A stretch of 35,607 nucleotides of DNA from a virus: positions 1-35,607 of the IMG/VR virus record IMGVR_UViG_3300020536_000024; one strand, given 5' to 3'. Below the pieces are notes generated by a model. The model made no database searches and was not told where the DNA came from. It saw nothing but the letters and a program-made list of their open reading frames with translations. The translations under genes and the position numbers were made by a program. Within the stretch, counting starts at the first letter, position 1, and every line of letters starts with the position of its first letter. Below are positions 1 through 6,500 of this stretch, piece after piece.

Positions 1-1
1 G

Positions 2-124
2 CGTTGGTTAGTTAAGCATTACTTGTATGAACTTAAACCTAATGGTGGTTCGTCACTTAAAGATTCAGTATCAAGATTAGAAGAACGCATAGATGACCTG
101 TACCGATTGGTTGCAGAGAAATGA
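2..124 (+). CDS. Small phage protein, C-terminal part (cut by window start)
   Basis: The open frame enters from the left edge and ends at TGA 122-124, leaving 40 residues. The motif LKPNGGSSLKDSVSRLEE is followed by an amphipathic helix with E/R/L heptad-like spacing. Small proteins with an LKPNGGSS(L/I)(R/K)D motif are common in actinobacteriophages just before the endolysin, often with an N-terminal membrane segment that would lie outside this window. The stop lies 6 bases before the endolysin ATG, so the two are probably co-transcribed and coupled. The exact function (holin accessory or tail-lysis linker) is unknown. Confidence 0.6.
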   Translation, partial: RWLVKHYLYELKPNGGSSLKDSVSRLEERIDDLYRLVAEK

Positions 125-130
125 GTAACG

Positions 131-631
131 ATGAAACTTGTAAAGAAAGCCACGCCTGCAGCCATTGCTGTCCTTCGACAGGCCACAGCGATTTCACCAT
201 TGCGTATGAAAGCCAGCGATGGACTCCTGCCTTCCCAAGCGCATATCAAACAGAGTCCAGTCAGCGACCATAATACTGGACTTGCTGTTGACTTAACTCA
301 CGACCCTAAGAATGGAATTGATTGTGCCGACATTTTTGAAAAACTTAAAGAAGATAAGCGTGTTAAGTATCTTATCTTCAAAGGCAAGATATGGTCTAAA
401 GAAAAGGCTAAACAAGGAAACAGACAGTACACTGGGAGTAATCCTCATAACAAGCATCTACATATTTCTATTAATGCTGCTTGCTCTACCGATATTTCTC
501 CCTGGTTCTGGTGGTTAAACCAACCTAAGATTGTTAATCAGGTGGTAGCAAAGGTGTTACCAGTACCTGCAAAGAAAGCATATAAGACTGAAGTTTGTAC
601 CTGCTGCAAAGTGCACGGGACAAAATCCTAA
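131..631 (+). CDS. Endolysin, M15-like zinc peptidase
   Basis: A 166-residue protein that probably cleaves the peptide part of host peptidoglycan at lysis. Residues 30-60 carry SD.....H......SDHNTGLAVDLTHDP and residues 104-113 carry NPHNKHLHIS. This gives the zinc ligands expected of D-Ala-D-Ala / L-Ala-D-Glu M15-type peptidases: H47, D54 and H111, with H109 nearby. No signal peptide is seen, so export through the following holin-like protein is expected. The C-terminal 40 residues contain a CTCC..H cluster after the catalytic domain, possibly a small wall-binding or metal-binding tail. The start at 131 has only a weak purine-rich RBS (AGAGAA) and is probably coupled to the upstream gene. 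The family call is firm; bond specificity cannot be read from sequence. Confidence 0.85.
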   Translation: MKLVKKATPAAIAVLRQATAISPLRMKASDGLLPSQAHIKQSPVSDHNTGLAVDLTHDPKNGIDCADIFEKLKEDKRVKYLIFKGKIWSKEKAKQGNRQYTGSNPHNKHLHISINAACSTDISPWFWWLNQPKIVNQVVAKVLPVPAKKAYKTEVCTCCKVHGTKS

Positions 632-648
632 TCCCCTAGGAGGATACA

Positions 649-834
649 ATGGAACAATTCAAGCAACTATCACTAACATGGTTCCGTGCTGCAGCGTCTG
701 CCGCTGTTGCGCTTTACCTTGCTGGCGAGACAGACCTTAAGACTCTTGGTGCTGCTGCATTGGCTGGCTTTGCTGGTCCACTGCTTAAGTGGCTAGACCC
801 ATCTGCTACAGAGTTTGGTCGCGGCTCTAAGTAA
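649..834 (+). CDS. Holin-like small membrane protein
   Basis: A 61-residue protein with a strong RBS (AGGAGG, 6 bases before ATG). There are two hydrophobic stretches, at about residues 10-25 (FRAAASAAVALYLAG) and 30-46, followed by a charged tail with WLDP and FGRGSK. Short proteins with this pattern (R..A.A..A.YLAG...LK.L..A.LAG..GPLLKWLDP..FGR) occur beside endolysins in many environmental phages and are usually annotated as holins. It lies 17 bases after the M15 endolysin and is the last gene before the terminator, which fits a lysis role: pore formation in the cytoplasmic membrane. Holin function is inferred from size, topology and position. Confidence 0.65.
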   Translation: MEQFKQLSLTWFRAAASAAVALYLAGETDLKTLGAAALAGFAGPLLKWLDPSATEFGRGSK

Positions 835-871
835 TCTAATTTAAGGGGCCTAGCAGCCCCATAGACACAAG

Positions 872-916
872 AAACCCCCAGAACTGGTAATTACTACCAG
901 CGCTGGGGGTCTTTTG
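872..916. terminator. Bidirectional intrinsic terminator between convergent operons
   Basis: An 8-bp stem (ACCCCCAG 874-881 with CTGGGGGT 903-910) encloses a second 5-bp hairpin (CTGGT 884-888 with ACCAG 896-900). A T-run follows on the plus strand (CTTTTG), and on the minus strand the stem is followed by TTTCTT. It sits exactly between the holin stop (834) and the stop of the minus-strand nuclease gene (917), so it can end transcripts from both sides. Confidence 0.85.
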
Positions 917-1291
917 TCATTTACGCAGTGTATTTAGGATGTCTTCAACCTTTACAAGGTAGCCCTTGCTGGGGTTGGGAGGTATGTTGCAGGTAATGGC
1001 CCTTCCCCGTGCCGTTACTACTTGCCTCAGTACCTCCGTTGGTACTAACAGAGTTGCCCCCTCCAGTACGAAAGCCCAGTATTCTGCTTTAGTACTGGAC
1101 AATCCTGATAGATACCAATTCTCGTTGTTGTGTGACCAGCAAACTGTTTCGATGTATAGGTTGCCAGTATCTTTCCATTTCAAATCTGTCTTTACTTCTA
1201 CTGTAGTACCACCTGTTAACAGTTGTTCTACTAGTCCTTCGCCTTCGTGACCTCTGGCTAAGTCTAAATCAAAGTCTGATAGTTTACTCAT
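917..1291 (-). CDS. PD-(D/E)XK nuclease-like protein
   Basis: A 124-residue protein. The N-terminal DFDLDLARGHEGEGLVEQLL is followed by TTVEVKTDLKWKDTGNLYIE. This resembles a restriction-endonuclease-like fold: a helix with E16/E18, then the E-x-K catalytic strand (E32-V-K34). Similar small phage proteins are seen next to replication genes and are probably DNA-processing nucleases. The usual acidic residue before the ExK strand is not obvious, so activity is uncertain. It is the last gene of the long minus-strand operon. Its start overlaps the whiB-like stop by 4 bases, implying translational coupling. Confidence 0.6.
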   Translation of the reverse strand: MSKLSDFDLDLARGHEGEGLVEQLLTGGTTVEVKTDLKWKDTGNLYIETVCWSHNNENWYLSGLSSTKAEYWAFVLEGATLLVPTEVLRQVVTARGRAITCNIPPNPSKGYLVKVEDILNTLRK

Positions 1292-1554
1292 GGGTATCCT
1301 AAGTATAGTGGTATGGGTGTAATGTTTAGTTTTCTTCTCATTAGTTTACGTTCATACTCTGTAGTACCACCCCAGTATCCAAAGACAGCGTGCTTAAGTG
1401 AGTAATCTAAACACTGCTTTTTAACTTCACAGTTGTTACAGATTTTCTTAAGCATCTTAACTTCTCTATATGTAGCACTACCATCTGGTACAAAGAACTC
1501 CTCTGAATTTACACTCCTGCAATTAGGTGTGCCTCTCCATTCTGGGTACTCCAC
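1288..1554 (-). CDS. WhiB-family transcriptional regulator
   Basis: An 88-residue protein with the full WhiB signature: four cysteines C12, C39-x2-C42-x5-C48 that bind a [4Fe-4S] cluster, then the turn motif FGYWGG (58-63) and a basic tail (ERKLMRRKL). WhiB-like (Wbl) proteins act with sigma factors in Actinobacteria. Phage versions such as mycobacteriophage TM4 WhiBTM4 can interfere with host WhiB2 and superinfection; the role here is inferred. It uses a GTG start directly after the FmdB-like stop, and that gene's last codons (GGA GGA) serve as its Shine-Dalgarno. This gene is the best single indicator of an actinobacterial host. Confidence 0.93.
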   Translation of the reverse strand: MEYPEWRGTPNCRSVNSEEFFVPDGSATYREVKMLKKICNNCEVKKQCLDYSLKHAVFGYWGGTTEYERKLMRRKLNITPIPLYLGYP

Positions 1555-1716
1555 TTATCCTCCTGTTGAATAAAAACCTGAGCCGTTAAATTTGATTGCT
1601 GGTGCTGACCATATACGCTGCATGGTTTCACCACAAGTAGGGCAGGCTGGTGGAATGTTTTCGTTAATCTCTATTACTTCTGTGCAACACTCACACTTAA
1701 AATCAAACAAAGGCAT
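1555..1716 (-). CDS. FmdB-like zinc-ribbon protein
   Basis: A 53-residue ORF (ATG 1716, TAA 1555-1557). It begins MPLFDFKCECC, has a second CPTCG knuckle around residues 25-29, and ends SAPAIKFNGSGFYSTGG. This is the pattern of FmdB-family putative regulatory proteins: MPxYxYxCxxC...CPxCG...SAPxIxFxGSGFY. Host FmdB proteins are small zinc-ribbon proteins of poorly defined regulatory role. Its ATG overlaps the upstream stop by one base (TAATG) and its C-terminal codons carry the RBS for the WhiB-like gene, so the two regulators are translationally linked. Confidence 0.8.
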   Translation of the reverse strand: MPLFDFKCECCTEVIEINENIPPACPTCGETMQRIWSAPAIKFNGSGFYSTGG

Positions 1717-1964
1717 TAGATAGTGTCCTCGTTCTTTGGGTAAGGGAGTGTGACCATTGAGCCACAGTTAGTGCACTCTCCATCAAGGAAATAAAAGCAT
1801 AGTTCACCTTGGTCAAACGCAACAAGCGCATGAAATACATCCCCTCCACAGACGCAAACATCTCCAATAGGTTCTCCTCGCAGGTCCATAGCACGCGAGT
1901 AATCCGTTGGGTGTAATAACTCTCTGATGTCTTTGACATTGTCATTCTCCTGATTCGTCATCAT
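1716..1964 (-). CDS. Small CxC/CxxC zinc-ribbon protein
   Basis: 82 residues. CVCGG at about 37-41 and CTNCG at about 64-68 form two halves of a probable zinc ribbon separated by a hydrophobic beta-rich stretch. No family name is recognised. The ORF starts with tandem ATG codons at 1964, overlapping the sigma-like gene by 23 bases, and ends one base into the FmdB-like gene. An AGGAG further inside could drive a shorter product in another frame, but that frame has no recognisable protein. Probably a regulatory or nucleic-acid-binding accessory protein. Confidence 0.65.
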   Translation of the reverse strand: MMTNQENDNVKDIRELLHPTDYSRAMDLRGEPIGDVCVCGGDVFHALVAFDQGELCFYFLDGECTNCGSMVTLPYPKNEDTI

Positions 1965-2586
1965 CTGCCTCTACTAAAGTGTCTTCTTCTATGTATGGCC
2001 TATGCCCGCCGAGATTTCTGATTAGACTGCTGACTGCCCGCTGCACTTTCATGCGTGCACCATCTGCTGTTGTAGATAGTTCCTGTGCTAGGTCTGACCA
2101 CTCTACATTTTCTGCTGAGTATTTAATACGAAGCACATTCTGTTTTGTATCTGACAATCTGTAGTAGGCAGTGGCTATATCTGAGCGTAGTACTAGCCAG
2201 TTGTTGGTGTCATTACTTTCGCCTTTAGAAAACTTAAAGTTCAAGTCCTTGATGGCAGTTGGAATCTCATATGATTCTGCAATGATAGATGGGAGAAAGG
2301 CTTCAATAACTGATGAGTCATAGTAGTAGAGGTCAAGTAATTCATAGCCAATCTTTCTGGCTTTCTCTCGTTCGCAATACTTAATTGCTGCATTGCGTAA
2401 AGACCTGGCTATAAGTTTGTCTCTGTCTTTCTGTTCTAACTCTGACCACTCTTTGTATTTTTGTGGATGAGAAACGAACCACAGCCATAGTACCTGTTGG
2501 ATATCTGATTGTTCAGTAATAGGGTACTTGCGGTGGTACTCAGCAGCAAGGGCTATCACCATTGCCTCGTACTCATCTACATACAT
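1942..2586 (-). CDS. Sigma-factor-like regulator
   Basis: A 214-residue protein. The N-terminal half is helical with a region-2-like pattern: about 25-75, QSDIQQVLWLWFVSHP then arginine-rich helices. The C-terminal part (about 145-195) reads LSDTKQNVLRIKYSAENVEWSDLAQELSTT...ARMKVQRAVSSL, matching the helix-turn-helix of sigma-70 region 4. An acidic tail (EADDDESGE) follows. Phages of actinobacteria often encode such ECF-like or SigK-like proteins that could redirect host RNA polymerase to late promoters. The region 2 assignment is weaker than region 4, so a non-sigma HTH regulator remains possible. Confidence 0.6.
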   Translation of the reverse strand: MYVDEYEAMVIALAAEYHRKYPITEQSDIQQVLWLWFVSHPQKYKEWSELEQKDRDKLIARSLRNAAIKYCEREKARKIGYELLDLYYYDSSVIEAFLPSIIAESYEIPTAIKDLNFKFSKGESNDTNNWLVLRSDIATAYYRLSDTKQNVLRIKYSAENVEWSDLAQELSTTADGARMKVQRAVSSLIRNLGGHRPYIEEDTLVEADDDESGE

Positions 2587-2589
2587 TGG

Positions 2590-2874
2590 TTAGTTAACGC
2601 CTTCCCACTGTCCTCTTTGTACCAATAGTCCGATTATTGCATAGTTTGCTAGGTCAATAAAGGAATCCTGTATAGATTCGTAGTTGGGCGTGTCGTTATT
2701 TTTGTAGTAAAGATTCTCTAGTCGTGCCATCTTGTCATGCATACGGACAAGCAATCCATTCATTGCCCCTCCTGGGGCATTGGAGATATTCAACGGACCG
2801 TAGTCTGCATGTTTACGTATCATAATAATACGCAGTTCTTTTAGAATATCTTCAAAGTCATTCGGGTCTTTCAC
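2590..2874 (-). CDS. DUF1599 / nucleotide-modification-associated domain 1 protein
   Basis: 94 residues. Key pattern: K-H-x-DYGPLN at about 20-28, then GLLVRMHDKMARLENL at about 39-54 and a final helix DSFIDLANYAIIGLL. This is typical of the DUF1599 (PF07659) family, named for its association with nucleotide-modification genes in phages. The compact acidic/His helices resemble all-alpha NTP pyrophosphohydrolases, so a nucleotide-pool role is plausible. It uses a GTG start overlapping the upstream ORF by 17 bases. No base-modifying enzyme is visible in this window. Confidence 0.7.
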   Translation of the reverse strand: MKDPNDFEDILKELRIIMIRKHADYGPLNISNAPGGAMNGLLVRMHDKMARLENLYYKNNDTPNYESIQDSFIDLANYAIIGLLVQRGQWEGVN

Positions 2875-3172
2875 TGAGTATCTCCTTTGTTTCTTTATCG
2901 AAGTTATGCATTGCCTCTGCTACTAGCAGTTCTTCAATAGTCTCGTTGCCACTACCTGATGCTGCTGCCACTATGACTGTGGCTATCATGGTAAGCATTT
3001 TGTGTGCCATGTCTGGGTCTTTGTGAATCATCTCAGCCACATCTCGTAGTGCATTGAGTAGGTCTAGCCCCTGCTTGTCTGATACTGGTAGCCCAAGGAT
3101 ACGTGGATTGTCTTTGATAAACTCCCATACATTATCTTCACTAGGAACTGAGGCATCTAGCGATTCGCTCAT
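2858..3172 (-). CDS. Hypothetical phage protein
   Basis: 104 residues, mostly predicted helix: an acidic N-terminus, a central helix LLNALRDVAEMIHKDPDMAHKM and an Ala/Val-rich hydrophobic stretch (about 61-71) that is too short and polar-flanked for a confident membrane span. No family recognised. It overlaps the primase TOPRIM ORF by 32 bases and the DUF1599 gene by 17 bases, placing it in the replication/nucleotide cluster. Confidence 0.6.
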   Translation of the reverse strand: MSESLDASVPSEDNVWEFIKDNPRILGLPVSDKQGLDLLNALRDVAEMIHKDPDMAHKMLTMIATVIVAAASGSGNETIEELLVAEAMHNFDKETKEILSERPE

Positions 3173-3770
3173 TGATGAAATCCACTCCTTCTTTATGCAC
3201 GATACTGTTTACATCGTGGCCTTCTGGCATTTGAATAATGTTTACATTGCCTAACTCTTTACTTATCTTTTTGCCGAACTCTAGTCCTGGCCCATCACCA
3301 TCTGCCAATACAATTACTGTATCAAAGTCATCTAATATTCTTGTGTAGAAAGGCTTCCAATTGTTTGCACCTGGAATACCTACTGCTGGGTGATTAGTTT
3401 TAACGCTGAGTGTAATGCAATCTATCTCACCTTCGGTGACACAGATGTAGTCTGATGCTGTTAGTACTACCTGTGCATTGAACATGCTGGTCTTAGCACC
3501 TGGCATACCCATATACTTTGGGTCTGCTCCGTTCATTGCTCTGAATCTGATATCTACCACGCCTGATGGCGTGATGTATGGAATGGCTAGCCTATCCATG
3601 TACTGTTCATGACCTGGAAGAGCGTCCTTTACTACTCCCAAATGAAAGCGTTGAGCCTCTGCGACCGAGAGATTGCGTGTTGCCAGATACTCTGTTGCTA
3701 AATGTATCTGGCTTGCGTACTGCTGCGCCGCCTGCAAGAGAAATTGTCTGTGCGAATTTGATAGCCTCAC
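3141..3770 (-). CDS. DNA primase, TOPRIM (catalytic) part
   Basis: 209 residues matching the C-terminal half of phage/bacterial DnaG-like primases. The fold begins with a helix (YASQIHLATEYLATRNLS, about 18-35) and an F.LG turn. TOPRIM motifs follow: VTEGEIDC at 111-118 (E113/E115) and VLADGDGPG at 154-162 (D157/D159). It would synthesise RNA primers with the helicase encoded downstream. The reading frame is +1 relative to the CHC2 ORF, which overlaps it by 164 bases. A GTG start at 3770 is preceded at 8 bases by GAAGGAGG, so it can be translated on its own. Host-type primases carry both halves in one chain; this is either a true split gene, a +1 frameshift fusion or an assembly error. Confidence 0.85.
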   Translation of the reverse strand: MRLSNSHRQFLLQAAQQYASQIHLATEYLATRNLSVAEAQRFHLGVVKDALPGHEQYMDRLAIPYITPSGVVDIRFRAMNGADPKYMGMPGAKTSMFNAQVVLTASDYICVTEGEIDCITLSVKTNHPAVGIPGANNWKPFYTRILDDFDTVIVLADGDGPGLEFGKKISKELGNVNIIQMPEGHDVNSIVHKEGVDFINERIARCLSS

Positions 3771-3990
3771 GATATGTGCCTCCTTCCTTCTGAATAATTA
3801 AGTCGTACACATCTCCACCTACACCACAACCATGACATTTGAATCTACCTTCATCAAAGTTTAGACCTGCTGATGCATGACTGTCATCGTGAAATGGGCA
3901 TTTTATTTTGCGCCAACCGCTGCCCTCTGGTGGCACGGTTGCGCCAATGTAATTTAAGTAATCTACAATACTATGTTTCGCTGCGTCCAC
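3607..3990 (-). CDS. DNA primase, CHC2 zinc-finger part
   Basis: 127 residues. The first 80 form a primase CHC2 zinc finger: C31-P-F-H34, then C52-H-G-C55, followed by GGDVYDLI and REAIKFAQ, the expected end of the domain. After about residue 82 the frame continues into a Ser/Arg/Gly-rich 45-residue tail (ending SSKGRSSRS) with no family resemblance. Over that stretch the overlapping +1 frame carries the true TOPRIM_N-like sequence. The tail may therefore be out-of-frame sequence, with the functional break near 3720-3770. GTG start at 3990 with an upstream AAAGGA. Confidence 0.85.
   Translation of the reverse strand: MDAAKHSIVDYLNYIGATVPPEGSGWRKIKCPFHDDSHASAGLNFDEGRFKCHGCGVGGDVYDLIIQKEGGTYREAIKFAQTISLAGGAAVRKPDTFSNRVSGNTQSLGRRGSTLSFGSSKGRSSRS
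3779..3786 (-). promoter_or_regulatory. Strong internal Shine-Dalgarno in the primase gene
   Basis: GAAGGAGG on the minus strand ends 8 bases before the GTG (3770) of the TOPRIM ORF. It lies inside the CHC2 coding region, over the codons for K-E-G-G. It supports internal initiation of the second primase half. A strong SD upstream of a frame change is also known to promote +1 frameshifting, as in bacterial prfB, although there the spacing is much shorter. Confidence 0.7.
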
Positions 3991-4327
3991 GCATTGCGTC
4001 CTTTATTAAAGCCAACCATACTTTGGCTGGCATTGTGCAATACCATTCGTCAACATTCTTAGTTCCTTTTTTCTTGTGGAGGACAACGCCTGTCCAACCT
4101 TGGTCGTTAATCATTTCTACTTCTAGTTCTTTTAGCCAAGCACTAAGGTCTAACTTAATATGGTTCTTAACTTCAATCGTCACGCCATTGACTCCTGCTA
4201 TGTCACCTCTGTCGAGGTGGCTGCCTGCTAGTCTGCGCTCTGCATATGGAAACCCATTTGCTTTTAACCAATTAACTGCTGGGATTTCTCCGCCTTGTGT
4301 ACCTTTACGCTTGGCTGCACTACTCAC
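3971..4327 (-). CDS. Holliday-junction-resolvase-like PD-(D/E)XK nuclease
   Basis: 118 residues. The pattern K-x-GT..E in the first helix, RR..G...DRGDIAGV at about 31-46 and VTIEVKNH at 49-56 gives the catalytic set E14, D42, E52 and K54 of archaeal-Hjc / phage resolvase-type nucleases. A C-terminal WY..M....W..L segment follows. The role is probably resolution of branched replication or recombination intermediates before packaging. Its GTG start overlaps the helicase stop (GTGA), and it lies between helicase and primase, consistent with a replisome operon. Confidence 0.75.
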   Translation of the reverse strand: MSSAAKRKGTQGGEIPAVNWLKANGFPYAERRLAGSHLDRGDIAGVNGVTIEVKNHIKLDLSAWLKELEVEMINDQGWTGVVLHKKKGTKNVDEWYCTMPAKVWLALIKDAMRGRSET

Positions 4328-5136
4328 ACTATTCCCTCTTGTTGGTATCTGACTGCTACATCTTCTAAGTACATAGAGTCTGGGTTGAATGAAAGACTAA
4401 CATAGTTACTACCTGTTTGGTCTGCTCGCCCATATCTGTTCTTAACTGGAGCCACACATAAGTATGTGTCATCTCCTTGTTTCATCTGACCAATTGTAAG
4501 AACCATTGCTGGAATCTGATTGACCATTCCTTGCACTGCACTGCGTGGCTGACAGGGATAGCCATCGAATCCTTCTTTAGTGTGGTGCAGTACTAACACT
4601 GCTGCGTTTGTATCTCTGGCTAGGTACTTAAGTTCTTTCATAACGGCACGCATTGCACCGAACTCATCGTACCCATCCATTGCTACATCCATAAGATTGT
4701 CTACAACAATAAGGGTTGGACTCTTACCCCACACTGTTTCAAAGGCTGAGACTTCATCATCTAGGTCTTTAAGTGTAGGGCTAGATTCAAATGACCAGAA
4801 CAAATGATTGTTCAGTTGTAGTATCTCGTGTGATTTTGCTGGATTGTTTTTAAGTAACTGTTCTGCTGCTGCTTGTGTCATCTTGCCTGTCATAGCAATC
4901 AAACGCATAGCCATAGTATGTGCATTGGTATCTGCTGAAAAGTAAAGTGTAGGATGTTTTGTTTTAGCAGCGATAGCCAATGCAACTGATGACTTGCCTG
5001 CACCTGGAGTGCCTGCAACTACAGTTACCTCTGCTCTACGCAGAATAATTCCTGCTCTTTCAAACGCCGCAAAAGCGGGTGGCAATGGTTCGCCACCCAC
5101 CTCTGCTTTGTTTATAGAGCGTCTAAGTGTTTTCAC
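4324..5136 (-). CDS. DnaB-like replicative helicase / RecA-fold ATPase
   Basis: 270 residues. Walker A GTPGAGKS at 42-49 and Walker B LIVVD at 142-146. A DTN...MAMRL segment follows beta-2, LVLHHTK provides a sensor-like His strand, and a C-terminal KNRYG resembles the arginine-rich motif of DnaB-like ATPases. It lacks the N-terminal primase-binding domain of full DnaB, so it is a short phage form, nearer to RepA/DnaB core ATPases. With the separately encoded primase it should form the fork-unwinding complex. GTG start, 4-base overlap with the upstream stop. Confidence 0.8.
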   Translation of the reverse strand: MKTLRRSINKAEVGGEPLPPAFAAFERAGIILRRAEVTVVAGTPGAGKSSVALAIAAKTKHPTLYFSADTNAHTMAMRLIAMTGKMTQAAAEQLLKNNPAKSHEILQLNNHLFWSFESSPTLKDLDDEVSAFETVWGKSPTLIVVDNLMDVAMDGYDEFGAMRAVMKELKYLARDTNAAVLVLHHTKEGFDGYPCQPRSAVQGMVNQIPAMVLTIGQMKQGDDTYLCVAPVKNRYGRADQTGSNYVSLSFNPDSMYLEDVAVRYQQEGIV

Positions 5137-5606
5137 TTAATCTGTTCTGGAACGAATGTGTTCCACTCTGGTGATTGAACAACAACATATTGGTTCTTAC
5201 ACTTATCGAAAGCACCCTTCGGTGCTGGACAAAAGTAACCCTTGTATGGCTTGCCGTCCTTACCCATACCTTGAATTGCTGTCATCTTTCCATGTGCGCA
5301 TGCACGCCCACCAATAGTAGATACTGGTGCTGGTGCTGGGTTTGCATATTCTTGGGCAGGAACTGATGTTCCCCCTAGTGTGTCAATGATATTGCCACCT
5401 AGCGCTGCTGCTACTGACTGAACTGACACTGCTGGTGCTGATGCACCACGCACTGCTGACTCTAGTTCCTGTGCTGCTGATGCGATTGCTGCAATTGAAT
5501 GTGCAACAATGTTATCTAGTTCATCTCCGCTTTCTGCTCGGACTGTTACTAGACTACCTGCTGTTGTCTTTACTGTGATACTGATTGGTGCTTCTGTACT
5601 AGGCAC
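5133..5606 (-). CDS. Phage protein with C-terminal zinc-binding segment
   Basis: 157 residues. The N-terminal 45 residues are beta-rich with Thr/Val alternation and the middle is Ala/Pro-rich and flexible. The C-terminal region from about residue 102 has C-A-H-G-K, then GYFCPAPKGAFDKCKNQ, a Cys/His arrangement typical of a treble-clef or ribbon. Similar C-terminal CxHG...CP....C segments occur in actinobacteriophage proteins beside the RecB-like exonuclease, where a single-stranded-DNA or exonuclease-partner role has been suspected. GTG start preceded by AAGGAG. No firm family name. Confidence 0.6.
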   Translation of the reverse strand: MPSTEAPISITVKTTAGSLVTVRAESGDELDNIVAHSIAAIASAAQELESAVRGASAPAVSVQSVAAALGGNIIDTLGGTSVPAQEYANPAPAPVSTIGGRACAHGKMTAIQGMGKDGKPYKGYFCPAPKGAFDKCKNQYVVVQSPEWNTFVPEQIK

Positions 5607-6381
5607 TATCTTCTCCTTGCTCGAATGGAGTAGCCAAACCTTTTTGGTCTCGCCACTTTCTTACTTTCATTGCAAACTGTACACCCTTCCATCCTTCTTT
5701 GATGTCAATCCATACAAGTTTGCATGTTCCTGTCCCTGCTGGGGCATGAACAATAATTGCTTTCTCTTTATTGATATCGCCCCACGTACCACGGGTTCCC
5801 GTATCAGTCATGTACGGGGACCCGTTAGCATAGATTGCTAACTGCATAGCAATATTATTTGGGTGGTCAATGCGACCTGTCTTTAAGTCTGCGATAAATC
5901 TTTCGCCTTTATATTCAACAACTCTATCTGGTGTGCCTGCAATTTTATACTTGTCTAGCACTGTGAATTGCTCGATGTAAATCTTAGTAAGAATACTTGT
6001 TGCCTGTTCATAGGCTTTGATGTCTGGCATCCACTGCTCTGGGAATATACCTAACTCTAAACCTAAGTCTAGTTTTTCTGTTAGTGCGTGGATTGCTGTA
6101 CCGATAGTGGCTGCTTTACTAGCGCCTGCTACTTCCATTGCTTCTTCAATATAAGCATTAACTAACTTGTTGTTATCTCCTGCTACACCAATGGCTAACA
6201 ATAGGTCTGGTCTACTTGTTAAACCTATTGCTGCCATGCGCATCTTCCATGCTGTTAATGCAGAGGCATCATCTAAACTGTTGGCAATAGTTGTTGCACG
6301 AGTATAAGCAACTGGCTTGCCACCTGTAGGTGGGACAACTAGTGGTCGTCCGTATCTATCTCTTTCAATTTCTGTTGGCAT
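5599..6381 (-). CDS. RecB/Cas4-like PD-(D/E)XK exonuclease
   Basis: 260 residues. GTAIH at 94-98 (His of motif I), GTPDRV at 149-154 (D152), FIADLKTG at 162-169 (D165-x-K167) and QLAIYA at 180-185 form the order of motifs of RecB-nuclease/Cas4-type exonucleases. The protein probably trims DNA ends for recombination-dependent replication. The start ATG 6381 has AAGGAG at good spacing. It shares an 8-base overlap with the zinc protein downstream. No Cas1/Cas2 or CRISPR is nearby, so a phage recombination role is preferred. Confidence 0.85.
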   Translation of the reverse strand: MPTEIERDRYGRPLVVPPTGGKPVAYTRATTIANSLDDASALTAWKMRMAAIGLTSRPDLLLAIGVAGDNNKLVNAYIEEAMEVAGASKAATIGTAIHALTEKLDLGLELGIFPEQWMPDIKAYEQATSILTKIYIEQFTVLDKYKIAGTPDRVVEYKGERFIADLKTGRIDHPNNIAMQLAIYANGSPYMTDTGTRGTWGDINKEKAIIVHAPAGTGTCKLVWIDIKEGWKGVQFAMKVRKWRDQKGLATPFEQGEDSA

Positions 6382-6500
6382 TACTCTCCTTGTTAATTAG
6401 TGTCCCGTGTTCGCAGATGGCGGGACCACCCATCCCCAAGTCTAACACATAGTAGAAATGAAAAAACACCTATGCATTAGATAGCGACTATGGATGTTGG
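6382..6500. other. Short intergenic leader with hairpin
   Basis: A 119-base gap between the exonuclease gene and the upstream ORF, one of the few real gaps in the early operon. It contains an inverted repeat (GTCCCG 6402-6407 with CGGGAC 6421-6426, 13-base loop) just upstream of the exonuclease RBS on the minus strand. It also has a minus-strand run of six T, with no stable stem before it. It may hold an internal promoter or an RNA processing site. No gene is seen here. Confidence 0.4.

Noticed and set aside
312-518. Plus-strand ORF inside the endolysin gene
   Set aside because: A hydrophobic tail looked holin-like, but it lies wholly inside the M15 gene and has no clear RBS, while a better holin candidate follows at 649.
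1703-1945. Alternate minus-strand frame within the zinc-ribbon gene
   Set aside because: Has an AGGAG upstream but no CxxC or other recognisable feature; the other frame keeps two conserved Cys pairs and a TAATG junction with FmdB.
5599-6381. Cas4 of a CRISPR-Cas system
   Set aside because: Motifs fit RecB/Cas4 nucleases, but no Cas1, Cas2 or repeat array is present; neighbours are replication genes.
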